From assembly GCA_003023665.1 (NCBI GenBank), contig PXYR01000026.1, positions 1,999 through 17,867 of the forward strand: DNA of 15,869 nucleotides, read 5' to 3'. Shown piece after piece: positions 13,452-15,869 of this stretch. A program made the position numbers and the translations under genes. Each line of letters starts with the position of its first letter. Positions within the stretch are counted from its first letter, which is position 1. The notes beneath the pieces were generated by a model. That model saw only the letters and a list, made by a program, of their open reading frames with translations, was not told the DNA's origin and did not search any database. The DNA comes from Bacteroidota bacterium (lineage in GTDB: Bacteria; Bacteroidota; Bacteroidia; Flavobacteriales; Schleiferiaceae).

Positions 13452-14624
13452 TTACGTGCTGTATATTCTTTTTCGTAATCTGATTGCTAATACGCTAACA
13501 ACAAGCGTAATAGATCCTGCAAGAACATAAGGATAAGTGAAGTGAAGACCATAAACGGCGCCACCAATTGCCGGCCCCAACACTCTAGCAAGAGAACCAA
13601 CGCTTTGATTTGTACCAAGGACTTTGCCTTGAGCATCTTCTGGAGCATATGCTGTTAAAAGACTGCTTACAGTGGGCGTTAGCAATGCATTACCGAAAGA
13701 CAATAGCGTCATTGAAACCAATTCCAAATAAAACCTATCCGTAGGCACAAACGGCATGGAAAAAAGACCAATAGCGACCAATAGAGTGCCAAAAAATAGC
13801 AGATTACGTTCGCCAAACCAGGTATTAAAATAACCTATTAACCCGCCTTGAATCACCACAGCTAAAAACCCTATGTACGCAAATGTATACCCTATGTGCA
13901 ATTCACTTAATCCAAAATGCTCGGACCACAACAAGGTAGATGTGATTTGCATCATACTAAAGCCAAGCACATAAACAAAGTTTATGGTAAACAATGAACT
14001 GATTTCTGAGGAAGATCTAAAACGAATAATATCTTTAAATGGATTTGGAAACAGGGCAATCGACTTTGCGCGTTCTTGAAGCGTTTCACCTAAAAAGAAG
14101 TAGGCCAAGACCAAATTGATTAAACTCAATCCAGCTGCGAAATAACCTACACCACTTACCCCGTGATATTCATTGATTAAGCCACCAATAGATGGCCCAA
14201 AGATGAAACCTAGACCAAAAGCAGCTCCTATAATTCCAAACGCCTTGGTGCGTTCTTCTTTCGGGACAACATCACTAATGTAGGCTTGCGCCACACTGAG
14301 GTTTGCAGCTCCAAAACCTTTGAGCATTCTTGTTGCAAACAGCAACCATAGTACAGTGGCATTCGCAAAAAGCACATAGGCCAAGGTCATAATCGCAATG
14401 CTTATTAGGATGATAGGCCTTCTGCCGTATCTATCACTTAGACCGCCCCAAAAACTCGCGAAAATGAATTGCATGATACTAAAGCTTGTGCCTAAGAGTC
14501 CCACCATTGCATCTGTTGCTCCCAATTCTTTTGCATAGATTGGAAGTATTGGAATGATCAATCCAAAACCCATCAAGTCCATGAATATGGTAAAGAAAAG
14601 TACGACTAGGGCCTTATTCCTCAT
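13452..14624 (-). CDS. MFS transporter, Tet-like (12 membrane segments)
   Basis: A 390-residue inner-membrane transporter of the major facilitator superfamily. The opening segment DLMGFGLIIPILPIY (16-30) is the proton-antiporter motif D1. Motif A is GGLSDRYGRRP in the loop between spans 2 and 3 (60-70). Motif C is GAAFGLGFIFGPSIGG in span 5 (133-148), typical of drug/proton antiporters. Twelve spans in two halves are expected. Similarity is to the TCR/Tet group, which exports tetracycline in some members, but most chromosomal Bacteroidota members have unknown substrates, so resistance should not be assumed. The start ATG lies 11 bp inside the rnz gene, so it is translated with pyrB and rnz. 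Confidence 0.9.
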   Translation of the reverse strand: MRNKALVVLFFTIFMDLMGFGLIIPILPIYAKELGATDAMVGLLGTSFSIMQFIFASFWGGLSDRYGRRPIILISIAIMTLAYVLFANATVLWLLFATRMLKGFGAANLSVAQAYISDVVPKEERTKAFGIIGAAFGLGFIFGPSIGGLINEYHGVSGVGYFAAGLSLINLVLAYFFLGETLQERAKSIALFPNPFKDIIRFRSSSEISSLFTINFVYVLGFSMMQITSTLLWSEHFGLSELHIGYTFAYIGFLAVVIQGGLIGYFNTWFGERNLLFFGTLLVAIGLFSMPFVPTDRFYLELVSMTLLSFGNALLTPTVSSLLTAYAPEDAQGKVLGTNQSVGSLARVLGPAIGGAVYGLHFTYPYVLAGSITLVVSVLAIRLRKRIYST

Positions 14625-15576
14625 CCTTGGTTGATCTTAGATTCTTCACTGTAATACCTTTGTTAGAGACCTTGTAATTGTGCAATTCTCTAGCACGTAA
14701 TGTATTTTTAAATACGGTCTTAGCCTCCGTTTCAAATTGATCTAGATTTCTGTAACGAGCGCTAAAATGACCTATTATTAAATGCGAAGCTTGAGCTTCC
14801 CTGGCAACTGTGGCAGCTTCCACCGCTGTAGCATGCATGGTTTGTTTTGCACGTTCCAACTTATCCTCACAAAAAGTACTTTCATGATAGAGTAAGGTAA
14901 CTTCTTGGACGTATTTGGCCGTTTCAGGAACATACATGGTATCCGATGCAAACGCATAACTCAACGGCTTTGGCGCATCAAATGTTATTTCATCATTCGG
15001 AATTACCGTTCCATCATCAGCTGTCCAATCCTTTCCCTCCTTAATCCAATGGTAATCGCAGATGGGTATATTCAATTCATCTGCACGTTCCTTGTTTAAA
15101 CCACGTTTTTGTGGCTTCTCTTCAAACTTAAAACCTGTGGTTGCTATACGATGCTTTAATGGAAAGCTTGAAACCGTGTAACTCTCTGTCTCTAAAATAA
15201 CCTGAGGTACTTTGTGCTGGGTTACAACAAAAGATATAGGATAGCCAGTAAAGGTTCCCGCTGCCCTAAATTGCGCAAGGATAATCTCTTTTAATTTTGG
15301 AGGACCATAAATGGTCAATGGGGTGGTTCTGCCGAGTAAATGAAAACTGCTCAATAATCCAACTAGGCCAAAAAAATGATCGCCGTGCAGGTGCGAAATA
15401 AAAATGGTATTGATCCTTGAGAATTTGGTCCTGGACCTGCGTAATTGCTTCTGTGCTCCTTCGCCGCAATCAATCAAAAAATAATGCTCCCTCATCTTTA
15501 GTAGTTGAGAGGTCGTATAACTATTGGAGGTAGGTGTGGCACTCGCCGCACCTAGAACAACCAACTCGAAACTCAT
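14614..15576 (-). CDS. rnz: Ribonuclease Z
   Basis: A 320-residue metallo-beta-lactamase-fold nuclease that trims the 3' end of tRNA precursors in the cytosol as a homodimer. The zinc motif SHLHGDH (His62 to His67) is clear. Further ligands are His142 (PLKHRIATTG), Asp212 (FASDTMY) and His270 (IIGHFSARY). The flexible tRNA-clamp arm is the segment FEEKPQKRGLNKERADELNIP at about 151-171, which marks the short-form RNase Z rather than a general hydrolase. Length is normal for the bacterial enzyme. The ATG overlaps the pyrB stop by one base (TAATG), and the end overlaps the MFS gene. Confidence 0.95.
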   Translation of the reverse strand: MSFELVVLGAASATPTSNSYTTSQLLKMREHYFLIDCGEGAQKQLRRSRTKFSRINTIFISHLHGDHFFGLVGLLSSFHLLGRTTPLTIYGPPKLKEIILAQFRAAGTFTGYPISFVVTQHKVPQVILETESYTVSSFPLKHRIATTGFKFEEKPQKRGLNKERADELNIPICDYHWIKEGKDWTADDGTVIPNDEITFDAPKPLSYAFASDTMYVPETAKYVQEVTLLYHESTFCEDKLERAKQTMHATAVEAATVAREAQASHLIIGHFSARYRNLDQFETEAKTVFKNTLRARELHNYKVSNKGITVKNLRSTKDEE

Positions 15577-15869
15577 TAAGAATTACCTAGTTTGCGCTTT
15601 TCAGCTAATAGATACAGCACGGCCATACGCACTGCCACGCCGTTTTCTACTTGTTCAAGAATAATTGAATGTTCGCTATCTGCAACTTCTGATGTGATTT
15701 CCACCCCACGATTAATAGGACCAGGATGCATCACAACGATAGGTTTATCCAGTGCATCTAAATGCTCCATAGTTAAGCCATATTGTGCTCTGTATTCAGC
15801 GATAGATGGGAAATACTTCAAATCCTGTCTTTCGTGCTGAACGCGAAGCATATTGGCAACATCACACCA
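15576..15869 (-). CDS. pyrB: Aspartate carbamoyltransferase catalytic chain (partial, C-terminal end)
   Basis: The last 97 codons or so of pyrB; the N-terminal two thirds lie beyond the right edge of the window. The enzyme joins carbamoyl phosphate and aspartate, the committed step of pyrimidine synthesis. The visible part starts WCDVANMLRVQHER and holds HPGPINRGVEITSEV, the Arg-rich and His-Pro-Gly-Pro motifs of the aspartate-binding domain, then the C-terminal helix VRMAVLYLLAEKRK. The apparent ATG at 15851 is an internal Met, not the start. There is no frameshift or stop in the visible stretch. The stop codon overlaps the rnz start (TAATG). Confidence 0.95.
   Translation of the reverse strand, partial: WCDVANMLRVQHERQDLKYFPSIAEYRAQYGLTMEHLDALDKPIVVMHPGPINRGVEITSEVADSEHSIILEQVENGVAVRMAVLYLLAEKRKLGNS

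Noticed and set aside
13452..14624. Tetracycline resistance gene
   Set aside because: Motifs show a Tet-like MFS antiporter, but the gene sits in a housekeeping chain with no mobile element and no tetR-type neighbour; resistance cannot be inferred.
15849..15851. ATG at 15851 as a complete small gene
   Set aside because: The frame stays open to the window edge and reads WCDVAN before the Met, matching pyrB, so it is an internal Met of a truncated gene.

Overview
The window looks like core chromosome of a Bacteroidota bacterium, probably of the Flavobacteriales. The reasons are: start codons mostly without Shine-Dalgarno sequences; several upstream TAnnTTTG boxes, the -7 element of the Bacteroidota housekeeping sigma factor; and typical families (BshB1 bacillithiol deacetylase, CcmD-like protein, DUF4920 lipoprotein, Rossmann/DUF2520 protein, stand-alone MnmD, bacterial 'KdsC' HAD enzyme). 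There are no rRNA or tRNA genes, insertion sequences, phage genes or CRISPR arrays. Coding density is very high and no gap between genes exceeds about 110 bp.

Layout. 1-37 is a strong symmetrical terminator. 62-1359 (minus) is a two-gene unit: a thioredoxin-type glutathione peroxidase lipoprotein followed by bshB1. 1442-6918 (plus) is a tightly packed, mostly overlapping run ccmB-ccmC-ccmD-like-ccmE-ccmF, a DUF2520 Rossmann protein and kdsC. The first five genes build the inner-membrane part of cytochrome c maturation System I; ccmA, ccmG and ccmH are not in the window. 6947-7954 (plus) holds an unidentified small membrane protein and maf. ilvE (minus) meets maf stop to stop.

9118-11126 (plus) is a four-gene chain: DUF4920 lipoprotein, a class II-like cytochrome c lipoprotein (CVACH), mnmD and a Nudix hydrolase, each overlapping the next. 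An uncharacterised Bacteroidota protein (11115-11684, minus) faces it. 11754-12656 (plus) is a TIGR01777/SDR39U1 epimerase-like protein ending at a second bidirectional terminator. From there to the right edge all genes are on the minus strand. In transcription order they are pyrB (N-terminal part cut off by the window), rnz and a Tet-type MFS transporter as a coupled chain, then a YceI-family lipoprotein with its own promoter.

Genes that connect: the Ccm proteins would mature cytochromes such as the CVACH lipoprotein encoded 4 kb away, and gpx plus bshB1 suggest a thiol/peroxide defence unit. I found no clear case for a wholly new system. The points most worth a second look are the Cys-type (CxxxY) heme chaperone CcmE, the altered tryptophan-rich motif in CcmC, the gpx-bshB1 pairing, and the two uncharacterised proteins at 6947 and 11115.
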